Assembly: GCA_900660155.1 (NCBI GenBank) | Contig: CABFPE010000054.1 | Coordinates: 2,113,999 to 2,141,615 of the forward strand | Source: Hofstenia miamia | Taxonomy: Eukaryota > Xenacoelomorpha > Acoela > Hofsteniidae | Reading direction: 5' to 3' | DNA: 27,617 nt | Part shown: one piece after another, positions 1-10,881 of the stretch | How the letters are laid out: every line of letters begins with the position of its first letter | How positions within the stretch are numbered: position 1 is the first letter of the stretch | Made by a program: the position numbers and the translations under genes | Notes under the pieces: generated by a model | Told to the model about the DNA's origin: nothing | The model's input: the letters and a program-made list of their open reading frames with translations, nothing else | The model's database searches: none

Positions 1-69
1 CATTAAGAAATGAAGTCTCTACAAAAATCTTTTAATGAAAAATCATCAGTTGAACAAAAATGGTTAATT

Positions 70-480
70 ATTGCGAATTTTTGAAATTTTAAAGAAAATG
101 AAATTACTTATATAATAAATGACAATGGTGAATGTATTACAAATGACAAAGAAATCAGTAATATTTTAAATGAAATATTTGTGAATCTAGGAATTAATGA
201 CAACCTAAATACAAAGTTTAAACATTTTTATCATAAGCCTGGCAATATTTGAAAAAATTATGATCCTTATAAACCAAGATTTACTAGCTTAGTAGAATTT
301 TACAAAGAAACAACGAAAATAAATTGGAACAAAGCACAAGGTCATTGTGAATTTTCTCCCTGGTTGTTAAAGGGTGCCTTAGCTGTTTTATTGAGACCTC
401 TGTGTGACTTATATAATCAATGTTAAGCAGAATCAACTTATCCTGATTACTTAAAAAGAAAAGTTGATTGGAGATAAACA
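70..480 (+). pseudogene. Decayed LINE reverse transcriptase, N-terminal part
   Basis: Plus-strand translation with several stops gives a recognisable linker and finger region of a non-LTR retrotransposon polymerase. One stretch reads TNDKEISNILNEIFVNLG. A later one reads SPWLLKGALAVLLRPLCDLY followed by NQC, a stop, then a YPDYLKRK-like tail. This matches the usual 'SPWLLK ... PL..L.N.sL ... FP..WK' segment of CR1/jockey-type elements. At least three in-frame stops break it, and the downstream catalytic motifs (A, B, YADD) do not follow, so the copy is truncated as well as dead. It may belong to the same family as the copy at 19.1-21.3 kb. It probably lies in an intron or upstream of the alpha-catulin exons. 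Confidence 0.7.
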
Positions 481-739
481 AGGTGAACTTTCTGGCCATT
501 CAAATGGCCCACGTCTACCAATCCATAATGTACTGGAGAACCATCCTGTTGAAATTAAATGCCTTTCAGATTCTGTACTTGAAGAATGAAATAGGTTTGA
601 AGCATGTGAGGTATCGTTCGCCAGTGACAGATGCATTGAAAAAGAATGGGCCAATAATCCGTTACTAAACATTACAGCCCAGACAGTTACTCCGGGAGCT
701 TTAACTACTTTATCTAAAATTACATGGGGATTATCCTAG
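464..739 (+). pseudogene. Unrecognised coding remnant, one internal stop
   Basis: A single frame stays open for 91 codons except for one TGA at 587-589. Its composition looks coding (Cys, Trp, Pro, Glu-rich), for example LSGHSNGPRLPIHNVLEN before the stop and CEVSFASDRCIEKEWANNPL after it. It ends at a TAG at 737-739. It overlaps the end of the LINE remnant in another frame, so it may be a different insertion or an old exon. I do not recognise the family. There is no clear splice site at either end. The minus-strand reading of the same stretch is also open for 73 codons, which weakens the case. Confidence 0.3.
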
Positions 740-928
740 CTCAAACATGTGCAATTATGACGATTGATTTGGCCATTTAATTTAAAACAAGTGTGACATA
801 ATCTATCAAACTATCATGATTGGTCAAGATGAGAGAAAAGGATGAAGAAACAAAGACTAAAATTATTAATATTGATTACAATGATTAAAATGTAAATCAT
901 GATANTAAAGTAATTACCTTAGATTTAG

Positions 929-2220
929 GATTTAAAAGATGAGTATGGTCGCTGTCGGTTACGACTCTCAAGAATGGTATTGGAGAAATCTACAATGTAC
1001 TTACTAACATCATCTAAAGTATCTTCCTATTCTTTATTAAACATTTTTTTGAGTTTTAGACAAAACTTCGTCATCCATCTTGCAATGCAGCTGTTGATAA
1101 CTGTGATTTAGTATTTTCTTATATACGGAGTGCACTTAATGATATTGAGAATGTGTTGCTCTATCCCGATGAATTGCTTCACCACCCAAATGCAGCTCAT
1201 TTACTTCAGCGTGTTTCGGTTTGTATTTGTCAAAGCGTATATTCACTTTTGACATCTAGAAGTCATACACTATGGTATGACCTAATGTGTATGATTTTAA
1301 CTGACACACCTGAATATTTTTCTTTGGTCACACCCTTTTTCGCCACATATTCGTCAGTTGATTTTAGTAGATGTAATTCATTAGCAATTTTTTTGTATAA
1401 ATGACCTTGCTGATGATTCGCTTTAACCAAGCCGATTATCTGCTTTGAGTATATGTTAAGTGGGTGTGACCAAATTTAGAATGTATTGGATACCTGCCTG
1501 TTTGGCAATTTAGATGCTTAATGGTGGTGCGAACAAATTTGTCGCAGCGCGTATATTAATATTAACTATGCAATTTTTTGGAATAGCTTGCTAAGATCCT
1601 TTTGGACGGCACCCTTTTGAAAATTTAATCAATTAGCTGTTTTTATTTAACTCAACGCTTTATAATACGATGAAATTCAATGTATCTTAAAAAGAAATAG
1701 GTGAAAACCGAAATTTTATCCATTTTGAACAGAAAATGTTTCAGCGATATCTATCTTGGGCTCAAGGACGCCTATACTAGTCGTTTAAATAAAGCATGTA
1801 AACAAAATTTGTACGAATTTCCTAATAACGCAATTATGATAAGAAAGTTTAAAAGCACTCTACTACACACGTTTAAATTATGTATTGTCTGCTGTACGTG
1901 AAGTCGAACTATAATTTGTCATAAAATTCACTGGCCTTAATTTTACAAAATAATGCATTTTTAAATTCATTTTGATTGTTTTTAAGAGGATGGATAAATA
2001 CAAAATGCCTGCCTAATTATTCGATCAAGGGATTCGAATTTAGATTTACATTGAACAACCACTCAATGCCGAGTCTGCCAACAATCTTCAAAAATTTCAA
2101 TCTGATTTGGTGAAAGTTCGAGAGGTGTTCCTCAAATATAACTCCGTCATCAATCCAAATTCTGTATGTGCTGAAAGATTTGACACACTAGCTACTTCCT
2201 TATCTCTTCTGACAAGAAAG
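929..2220 (+). CDS. Alpha-catulin-like protein, three internal exons
   Basis: Three exons can be placed: 929-1018 (30 codons), 1060-1218 (53 codons) and 2044-2220 (59 codons). All begin after a TTTAG acceptor and end at a GT donor (AAA|GTATCT, TCG|GTTTGT, AAG|GTGAGA), and every junction is phase 0. The first junction joins 'DLKDEYGRCRLRLSRM..' and '..STMYLLTSSK' to 'TKLRHPSCNAAVDN'. That series, with its LLTSSK-x-x-LRHP-C core and a following helix of the form VFSYIRSALNDIE, is the pattern I know from alpha-catulin (CTNNAL1), a vinculin/alpha-catenin family scaffold linked to Rho signalling and the cytoskeleton. Exon 3 is a helical stretch (NNLQKFQSDLVKVREVFL) in the right place for the next bundle. 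The intron at 1019-1059 is 41 nt with a T-rich 3' end; the next is 825 nt. Upstream exons would lie left of the window. I found no convincing downstream exons, so the gene is partial here and may be broken. Confidence 0.68.
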
Positions 2221-4421
2221 GTGAGACCAAATTGTAATAGCAGTTTTGTCTGTGTTAGCACGAATTTTCAAATAGCATTTTGTCAATGTTTGGTTATTCA
2301 TATTGCTATTTGTTATGCTTTTATTGTTTTCTAAAAGAATTTATAATTTTGTATATCCCCTTCAGTCGTTATTAGGGTTCGGCGTCGTCTCGAATATAGC
2401 ACGTTGGAAAACTAAGGAAATAGCTTAAGAAAAAAGGTTGCACATGTTTCTTGCATTTTTATGTTAAACATGCTTATATGGGCTGCTAAAAATTCTGTTC
2501 TTTGTCAGACCTTAATTTTCAATATAAATATTTAGGCCAAGTAATTTCAAATTTTGATGTAAGTAGAATATAGGGAGAAAAAATACCGAACCGACTCCCA
2601 AAATTTTCATACCGCTGGTCCTAGTCATTGTGTAAAATTGTACACATGCTTTGCTTAGGTTTGCTTAGGTTATTTACCCGCCCCCCTCCCTTAGATTATA
2701 AAATTCCTTTAATACTATAATAATCTTACACGTGTAACCTAAAAATTTACATAGTGGGCGTTGTAAATATGCCTTTAAATAAATTCATTCATTTTTTATG
2801 GAAATTTGTTGCTTAAACAAAGACAAACTTATTGAACATATGTACATGTAATTTCGAAATTTGAGTCACAATGTGTGCAAATGTACACATGAATTATTTT
2901 ACTAACTTTAACTATTTTTTATTTTTTCCTTAAATATTTATAATAACCACACAAAGCTATGCTTAAATACTACCACAGATATTTTTTGTACAAATAATTG
3001 CATTGCAATGTCTGAAGAAGATATCCAATTTATTCAATAATTTAAAGGTTCGTGATTATGACGTCGTTTCTGTAAGACAATACTTTTATTGAACGAGTCT
3101 GAAAACTATGGTGTGTGTGTCCACTCAAAATATATTCAGCACAGTTTTTTTATTGGTAATCAAGTACTATTAACGTCAAACTCTAGTTCTAGCATTTATT
3201 ATTGCACTAATAAACCAAGATTAAATGATATTTAATTATGCTAAGTAACTTGCTAAAATGATAACAAGAGAAATGTCCGGCTCTATGAAGAATATCCGAA
3301 CTCGCTTCTTGTCGGCTTTGAGAACTCTGGTCTCTGGTGCATTAGTTCCATTAAATTTTACCAGTCTCGATTTTGGCCGGAATAACAGCAATTATAGATA
3401 TTCTGAATATGCATTTCTATTTGTTTTATTTTAAATGACTCTTGAGAATTCCATCGCTGTAATACAAAGATGTTCCTTTTTAGCAAAGAATTTGTATAAA
3501 ATCGGTTTTGACTAAGCTAACTTAGTGCAAAATTTACTTGTTTTGTATTTTCGATGCCTATGATAGGAAAAGATGTAGTCCTAAGGCATTTACAACCTTA
3601 TTCTTTTGAAACCAATAAATTGTAATGCGCTTTTATCTTCTCTCTTGACAAAATATATTTCTAAAAGCATTTTGCCAGCTAACTAATTACTATAAAGCTT
3701 TTTCCTGTGATGCTTTATCCACTGTAGTGGCAAATCTTAACTTTAAGTAACGTGAGATCTTTAATTATGTAAATTTATGCTTTTGATAATTAAAAGTTGT
3801 TTCATTGCAAAATCTCTTTGAAGAATAACAATATTAATAAAATGTTTTAACATGTGTGCCAAGGTTATTTCTTTCATATATTTAATTTCGTAGTTATTGC
3901 AATCGTTGTTAAAGTATCGATTTTTAAAATAATACTTAACTTATATTTTATAATTTGTATGTCAAGTATATTTTCATGAAAGTTTGTTGTCCCAAAATAT
4001 AGACATCTTGTGAAGTGAGTTTTTCTTTTGCTCCTGGGTCATTTTTATTAATGAACTGCCATTTTGAAACAAGGTTTTGTTAATAGAAGTAACAAAAAGT
4101 TTTGGAGCCTAGTTAATTTCAACATTCCTAACTTTAGTTTAGCAAACTAGTGTTTTATCCCATGGAAATCTCTGTCGGTAATTGCATAACGTATGGTATA
4201 TTTACAATCGAAATCTTGATGTGCTTTATGTATGGCTTTTCGTAATAGCCATATTTTAATGAGTGCAATTTTTGCTTTTAACGCCTTTGGTTTTAGTGCG
4301 TGAATTATTTAAAAATAAATTCTTTTATTCATCTATGTCATTGGTGTAAGATTTGCAATCCAACATGAAAATGACATTACTATCAGAAAGAATTTCCAGT
4401 GTAATAAAACGCATTAAAAAG
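2221..4421. other. AT-rich stretch without recognisable gene
   Basis: This begins as intron sequence after the AAG|GTGAGA donor. A good polypyrimidine/acceptor (TATATCCCCTTCAG) ends at 2365, but the 20 codons after it before a TAA do not resemble alpha-catulin. A 53-codon ATG ORF at 3273-3434 (starting MSGSMKNIRTRF) has no recognised relatives or context. A 10-bp unit TTTGCTTAGG is duplicated near 2650-2670. I see nothing else that supports a gene. Confidence 0.5.
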
Positions 4422-4665
4422 TTAAACGCCAAAGTTCGTGTGAGTTAATTTCCTGATATCGGCAGTCGACCAACCTTTCATTTCCTCCAGCGCTTTGCTA
4501 AAATAGCAACGATGTGTCACTATGGTAAGATTGCGTTCAGTAAAGTCGCACAATAAGGATACAAAATAGGTATCTACCTCAGTCATTTCCCAGATCAAAT
4601 AATTATGCCTACCATTCGTTGCTAATTTATTCAAAATTCCCGCTATATCGTTTAGCTTGTCATTT
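4422..4665 (-). CDS. Exon-like ORF end, protein unrecognised
   Basis: On the minus strand an open frame of about 80 codons runs to a TAA at the 4422 side. Just upstream is an acceptor-like TATATTTTAG, so the exon would start at 4665 inside a split codon. The peptide looks real: it holds NDKLNDIAGILNKLATNGRH, then YLIWEMTEVDTYFVSLLCDF, then FSKALEEMKGWSTADIRKLT, and ends THTNFGV. The tail 'GWSTADIRKLTHTNF' resembles the closing helix of metal-dependent hydrolases (renal dipeptidase or TatD-like 'GWS..D+.K+...NF'), but no metal ligands are visible and I do not assign a function. No upstream exon was identified. It could also be an exon of a decayed gene. Confidence 0.3.
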
Positions 4666-4744
4666 CTAAAATATATTTGAAACATTTTTGTATTTGCTCA
4701 AATGTTTTTTCAAAATTCATTCAATATAAATACAGACTTGGCGT

Positions 4745-4808
4745 ATGCCGCAACGCACCTTTTAATACTAGTCTAGTGACGTAGACACTTCTGGCTGCGT
4801 CGCGGCAT
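4745..4808. repeat. GC-rich nested inverted repeat (hairpin)
   Basis: A 13-bp arm ATGCCGCAACGCA at 4745-4757 is complementary to TGCGTCGCGGCAT at 4796-4808 with a single mismatch. Inside the loop GTCTA and TAGAC form a second 5-bp stem. The arms are strikingly GC-rich for this region. It may be the end of a small foldback element or a structured RNA. No terminal duplication was found. Confidence 0.55.
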
Positions 4809-7539
4809 TTTTATTGATATTCGTCGGATGTACAATACGGGTAGTATACTGTTGTTAAAGATATAAGAGAATTAATTATGTTATAAGCTTTCAAATTATT
4901 GACATTTTCAATTTGATTCAAGGCTAATGTGCAAATCTTTGAAAGACTTAGCACTTGATATACCTTGCTGACAGCAGTATTAAGGCATCTTTAGTCAATA
5001 ACCGCATTATAATATATTTTGTTCAAACTGAAAAATGTATTTTATAGTTACTGCGTGTTCATATATCGGTACAAATAATCTACCAAATCTGGTGTATACA
5101 GCTTTAACGAAGTATAAATATTAAGTGTTAGTTTTCACAAATATTTTATTTGATTTTACCCTTAGAAAATTTGCTGTAATTATTTATTTTCATTTTACAT
5201 ACATGACTATTCATGTTGCTTCTATTTCTGAATGTCTCTCTATCTAGATTCATTTGACAATAAACAGATAATTTGCTTTAGTTTTTGATAGGGTTTACTC
5301 TCAGCCTCGAAATATGCAACTACCCGGAAATTCTATTTTCCTTCTTGAAGTTAAATTCACTAATATTCGCATAAATTTAAAGCATATTATTATTAGCATT
5401 AGGTTGGGGCTATCGGGGGAGGCATCACTCTCTCATTTACTTGATGTCTTGATATCGCTTGGATTTCGGCCCGAACTGCCTGGAACTTGATCAATTAAGA
5501 TACCTTGTTTGACTTTTTGGTCTTACAATTACCTACTAGTAATAATTTAAAGTTTTTGTATTTTCTAAAAAACATATTGGAAGTGGTTTGACTTTTTTGA
5601 TAAAACATTTCCCAATAGTGACCAGATGAATTTTCATGTAGTTGCAATATGCTTAGTTTACATATCCAATAAAAATTGGGGTTGTAATGTATCCTCTTGG
5701 TTATCTACACAAAACCTGTTCGCGTCACGTGACTGTTTTGCGACTTTAATTTGATATTAGTAAAACAAATTATCTTTAGATTTGGTTATTTTATGTTAGA
5801 GGATTTTGAATCTCTATGAAACAATTAAAATTTTTGGTACATGTGATCAAATTGTCGAATTAGGTTAATAACCGACATTAAAAATTAAGTAAACCCCGAA
5901 AATCTATTTCAAGTCTTTCGGAAAGAGCTTATTGGTGAACAACTGCCAATTAACAAAAAATAGTGTCTGCCGTGCATCAGTTTTTGTCTCTGTTGCAAAA
6001 CTAATTGAGACATTATAGTCCTACTAATTCCGAAGCGTATCTTAAATGCTTCTTTTGTCTCACAAAAATTGATTAATATATGGTTTTCTATCGCTGATGC
6101 CAATCACTTTCGTAGCGTTATTGAGTAACCACCTGCGTTTTTTATGACATCGTTTTTTAAATTGTTAGCTTTAATCAAAATGCTTTCATGTAAATTGCTC
6201 TTTGTTTATCTGTAAAACACGCTGCAATTGTTTCTCTCTGTTATAGCACAGATTTTTGAAAATTCATTTAAAATTTAACAGCAAATCCATTCAACTTATT
6301 ATTTTTATAACAGATTAGTACTCCCTAAAAGTTTGCATCAAAGAAACTTTAAAAAAAATATTTAAAAAAATTATAATAATGAACTACAACAAATGCGCAC
6401 GTTGAAACAGAGTTCCCGGTTTTTCAATCGCGCATTAAATTTTTCTTTTCGTTTATAGCATTTATGATTGGTAAGTAGAAACAAGTAATTGTCAAATGTA
6501 ACAGCGCCAAAGCGAATCACTAAATTTATTTCTTCATGATCATACAAATTCTGAGATGTTAAGTTGCACTTATTGCCCTCTGTATTTCAAGATGAGCAGG
6601 TTTCTACATAAATGTTTGAAAAATTGAGACAATTTAATATAGTAAATATGGTGTTTGAAGCATCCCAAAAATTAAAGAAACAATCAAAATATTGCATCAA
6701 AACGATTTCCAATATTTGATAGTAAATAATCCAAATCTATGAACAACAATATTGTAGAAAACTAAAAATTCAATTCGTTTGCTTTGCTCAGTACAGAAAA
6801 AATTCAAATCGCCTGGATGTTCGAAGCACCCAATGTTAAACTAAGTTTTAATATATGATGTCCAGCCAAAATTTGTGTTAAAAACAATTTTATTTCACCG
6901 TGTTTCGTGACTATTTTTTTTTGAACAGATGTGATCAATGAGACATTATCACAGCATGATTATCATCTAATCCGAATTGTATGATTAGATCTTATTAAAA
7001 AAGGAATTTTAATCCTATCCGCATTCGGCGGTTGCAAAATAGAATTCGAAAATGTCAATTGAATATTTTTTATTAAACTATGTAATCTATGAAAAAAATA
7101 TTTATTTTACAATCTTGAAACCAATTACAATACATTACAGCAATGACATTATTGTAGCTAAATTATTTGGTAATTGACATTTAACAAAAGCTGTGCAACT
7201 TTCAAGTACTCTACGTACGCGCACTTCCCTCTACTGATTCTGTTTTTATTAATATTTTCAATGAATAATTTCGAGTTTCGAAGCCGGGTTTAGCGTTTTA
7301 ATATTTTTATTTATTAACTCTCTCCAACATTTCAGCCACACTGGACAGTCAACAAATGTTAATTAGCGATATACAGCAGTGAAAAGAATTCCAATGAACA
7401 CATTATAATGTTTAAACCAACGTTTATTAATTATTGATGCAACTGCTGGAGTGAAACTTACTGTTATAGACTTAACTACTCTTTCCGTACTAATTTGCTC
7501 TGTGTTGACAATCCTCCTTCCAACAGTCGTTTTCGAACA
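4809..7539. other. AT-rich stretch without recognisable gene
   Basis: There is no gene I can support on either strand. A slightly GC-richer patch at about 5400-5490 gives a short plus-strand frame (GLSGEASLSHLLDVLISLG) that closes after about 28 codons. A minus-strand frame at 5909-6103 (containing EAFKIRFGISRTIMSQLV) faintly recalls the N-terminal region of Harbinger-type nucleases, too weakly to call. Confidence 0.5.
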
Positions 7540-8400
7540 CCCATTGTTGATTTATGATCTATGCTTCAATATTTTCATGGCCAGTCTATAATTCTCTCTC
7601 CTCAACTTGGATCCTCCACTCAGCATCATTTCGTTTGTGGTCACTTCAATCTGTCTAATGATTGCTCAAACGCCCTTGACTCTAATAAAGCATAGGGTTC
7701 TGCTGCGTTAGATCTTTTGCTCACTAATCCCTTGAAAAACATGTATTATCTCCTATGTTCAGCTCAACCCTCCTAGACATTGTTCTGTGCTCTCGCCCTG
7801 ATTACATTTTTCACACATTTGTAATCCCCGTCCTAGATACAATTTCTAGTCTCTCAATTTTGCTTCACCATCTGCTTATTTGGATACTCCTCAATATGCT
7901 CAATCTAATGGCGACTTCATATCAAGTCATGCTGCTCTTTCTTCTTCACTCGCTATTTTAATAATTATTTCATCGCTGATGACTGGTAGCGCTTTCTTTA
8001 GCAAGTTATGTCTTCATTTGTTCCTCGTCGTGAGAAAAAACTTACTTCTCTTCCTTTCTAATTCTCGTCTCTTACTGTGCATCCTACAAACGTCATTATG
8101 GTTCTTCTGATTCTTTGACAGTTTCTTCTCTCACAGAAGATTTTATCAACTTCAGGGAACTCGACAAAATCTCTCTTCTGTCTGTCAATGATACTGCGAT
8201 TTTTTACTTTGGCCGTTCTTTTGCCTCCAATATCTCATCTGATCTTAAGCTGTAGTCTTCTGTTAACCATCTTGATTATAACTAAAACATGTGGCCTCTC
8301 CTTTTCAATGACTCCCCATTGTATCTGCCTTTCACAGTCAACTTTTCTCCTCAACATACTCATATTGGAGTGCAAAACTACTAAAGTATTCTAGTAGTTA
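7540..8400 (+). pseudogene. Decayed LINE endonuclease region
   Basis: Plus-strand frames, shifted and stopped in many places, contain 'FVCGHFNLSND' followed by 'GSAALDLLLTNPLKN'. This is the pattern of the AP-type endonuclease of non-LTR retrotransposons, where 'v.GDFN.hh' is followed by 'G..L.dLl.tn'. Here the Asp of GDFN is His, so the site is dead. Beyond about 7800 the similarity is only compositional (T/C-rich, antisense-free), probably the endonuclease-RT linker. It could derive from the same family as the RT fragment at 24.0 kb, which shares its pyrimidine-rich coding style. Confidence 0.5.
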
Positions 8401-9898
8401 TTCACAATAACATTGAATATTGTTGTTTATTTAAGCAAAAACGCCCTGGAATTGTTACTAATGTGTACATACAGAGGGTGAGATGTAAAGAGTGAGCATA
8501 TATATTTTGAAAAGTCATATGTCGCTTAACACATTTTTTAATTTGATTTTTCTACGTGCATTTGAGTAGCTTTCCTTTTATTATCAATAAAGATTTTGTT
8601 GATTTTTAGTCTTCTTGGATTTACAACTCAGTATCTGCACTAGGGAATTTTTTACTCACCTCGCTCTCTTTACGTTTAATTGACATTACCATAGTACTCG
8701 GCCTTGACTGGAGTTAGGAAANCCCTTCATTCCATCTCTGATTCCAAATTTAGCAGTTATATTCAGCTTAGCCTAACGAGGAAAATACGTCTAAATAAAA
8801 TTGTAACTCGACTCGAACTCGGGAGTTAAATGTTCCAACTCTATTCGATCCTAAAAATGCCAACTCGCAAGGGCCTAAAGTAATTGTATATAAAAAAAAT
8901 ATATCAGTAGTTGTAAAATAAATAATTCGAATACTTATTTTTGAGTTGCAATTTTCAATAAAAAATAATATTCGTAAATACATGTCCGAGGTAAATTGGT
9001 AGTTGCTATTATAAAGAATTTTCATGAGTACCATTAAATTGTCTTATATAATCAGTATGTTTGTTCTAAGCATTGGCATCGTAGTTTTCCGAAAATCACT
9101 TACTTTTCTACTCATTACAATTATTTATTAAAAATTACGCTTTGTTGTTTTATTGGCAAGCCATAAATTTTGTGGTTTGACTTTCATGCTTTATTGCTAG
9201 TAATGAATTTCAGAATTTATGATCATCTGTCGGAAATCATTTCAAGAAATATTCCATGTATATACTGCATTTTAATGTGCATTCTAACAAATGAGCCAAA
9301 ACTGGAAGGTGGCCAATATTTTGGGACAGGCTGTTGGCTTAAAAGTATGTATATTGAAAAAAATGTTGGATTTCTCCAGGAGCGCAGTTGAATCATGATA
9401 AAATGTTTCAATTTTGTCACTTATAGTTTTTTTGTAAGACATATTCATATAAGTTCTGTGTGACACCATTTATTTAAGCCCTCATTGAGCTATTTCAGAG
9501 AAAATTTATTTTTTTAAATGACTGCCTCAGAAATTGAAACTAGCTAATATTTCTAAAACAACTCATTCTAGACCATCAAATATATTACAAATAAGTTTTT
9601 AAGCCATACCTTAGGAATGGGAAAATGTTGCTTCAATCATTTTTACCTAAAAAAAGTTTAAATAGCAATGTTGAATATTTTTCCAAAACAAATCTAGTTT
9701 CATTGGGTAAACTTGTTACGACATTTGGTTAATTAAAACGTAGTCTAAAATTTGATTGAAATATACATTTTAAATACTCGGTGAATATTTGATGGATTGT
9801 ACTTTAGGTTTCGAAGGGTCTTTTTAATAATTGCTCTAGTGAGGTGAGCATTGTTTCATCCGCCTCCTACTCGCTTATCACAACGGTATGCTTTTAGT
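8401..9898. other. AT-rich stretch without recognisable gene
   Basis: No supported gene. Single unresolved bases occur at 8722 and 9900. Open frames of 60-90 codons on both strands (8768-9034 minus, 9170-9469 both strands) have low-complexity composition, mostly lack ATG starts or splice context, and overlap each other. Confidence 0.5.
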
Positions 9899-9900
9899 TN

Positions 9901-9924
9901 TATATATATATATATATATATATA
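9901..9924. repeat. (TA)n microsatellite
   Basis: Uninterrupted TA repeat of about 12 units directly abutting the left end of a Tc1-like element. These elements insert at TA, so the repeat offered a target. Confidence 0.9.
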
Positions 9925-10696
9925 CAGTACTGGCCAAAAGTTTGAGAACACTTTCCAAATTTAGAAATTTTTGTATTTTGCACTAAAAAACGCAATGTAG
10001 AAAAAATACAATAACACAATGTAGAAACAATATGATAACATCGTGTAGAAAGTATATAGTTAATTCAGAAAAACTCAATAATATTTTGTATGTCCGCCAT
10101 TATTGCCCAAACACGCTGCAATGCGATTTGACATTGACTCGACCAGCTTTCTACAATAATCATCAGTAATCTCTTTGCACCATACCACTTTAATTTGCTC
10201 CTTCAGATCGTCGAGTGATGTGCATTGGCGCTTCCTCAGACCGTTTTTGATATGATGCCAGCAATTTTCTATGACGTTGAGGTCTGGGGAGTTTCCCGGC
10301 CGGTTCTCAAGCAGCCGAAATTCTTATGATGCAATCCACTGTTTCACAAATTTGGTGCTGTGGCAAGGAGCACCATCTTGTAGTACAGATGTTCCACGAA
10401 GCTGCAAAAACATGGGAACTTTCTCTTGAATTATTTTGAGGTATGCCTTGGATGTGACTGTCTCGCTGTGACGAACAAAATGCAGACCAGCACGCCCATT
10501 CACAGTTATAGCACTCCAATTCATCACAGAAGGTGCTGAGTGGACAGTTTGTTGCGTGTAACATGTGTTGAATCTTTGGTTTATTGGTCGTCGAATGTGT
10601 GGCCGGTATGAATTCCAAAAATTTTACGAAGTTTCCCAAAATAGCATAAAACACGCTTTAGACAAGTTACTGTTCCCAAACTTTTGGCCAGTACTG
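9925..10696 (-). mobile_element. Tc1-like DNA transposon, internally deleted
   Basis: Terminal inverted repeats match over about 26 bp with one mismatch: the left end begins CAGTACTGGCCAAAAGTTTG at 9925 and the right end is its complement ending at 10696. Both ends are bounded by TA (9923-9924 and 10697-10698), the Tc1/mariner target duplication. The total of about 770 bp is roughly half of a full Tc1-like element. Only the C-terminal half of a transposase remains, on the minus strand. The N-terminal helix-turn-helix and first catalytic Asp are gone, so the copy is non-autonomous. It could still be cross-mobilised because the ends look intact. Confidence 0.92.
10075..10613 (-). pseudogene. 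Tc1-like transposase, C-terminal catalytic half
   Basis: Read on the minus strand from about 10613 to the TGA at 10075-10077. The order of motifs is 'RPHIRRPINQRFN', 'SVMNWSAITVNGRAGLHF', 'SVLQDGAPCHSTKFVKQW' (second catalytic Asp in QDGAPCH), an in-frame TAA, then 'RPGNSPDLNVIENCW' (catalytic Glu of the DDE triad). It ends 'RIAACLGNNGGHTKYY'. The Asp-Glu spacing is about 35, close to the DD34E of Tc1. The TAA between them and the absent N-terminus make it non-functional. Confidence 0.88.
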
Positions 10697-10706
10697 TATA
10701 TATCAT

Positions 10707-10881
10707 TAATATTTGTTCGAGATAGATAGTTGAAGGAAGTTGACAGGAAGTAAATGCTTAGTATATCATGAATGCATTGTTATGGATGGTGATGAAAGCC
10801 GGACAAAATGCAATTCCTATGGACATGCAGAATTCGGTTCCCATTACCATGCGCTTAATACAGATTGGCATAAAAATTAGC
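10707..10881. repeat. Direct repeat copy A flanking the secreted-protein gene
   Basis: The first 46 bases (10707-10752, beginning TAATATTTGTTCGAGATAGA) are identical to 13770-13815. Similarity continues at a lower level for about 170 bp. The minus strand can be read as a hydrophobic peptide (SIGIAFCPAFITIHNNAFM) matching the peptide from copy B, but with a frame break. Copy A begins 9 bp after the TA that bounds the Tc1-like element. Confidence 0.85.

Noticed and set aside
1701..1901. Possible extra alpha-catulin exon (reading SDIYLGLKDAYTSRLNKACK)
   Set aside because: It follows an AAATAG acceptor, but no in-phase GT donor follows the peptide convincingly, and its sequence does not fit the order of the family.
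3273..3434. 53-codon ATG ORF on the plus strand
   Set aside because: Short, no recognised motif, no splice context; compatible with chance.
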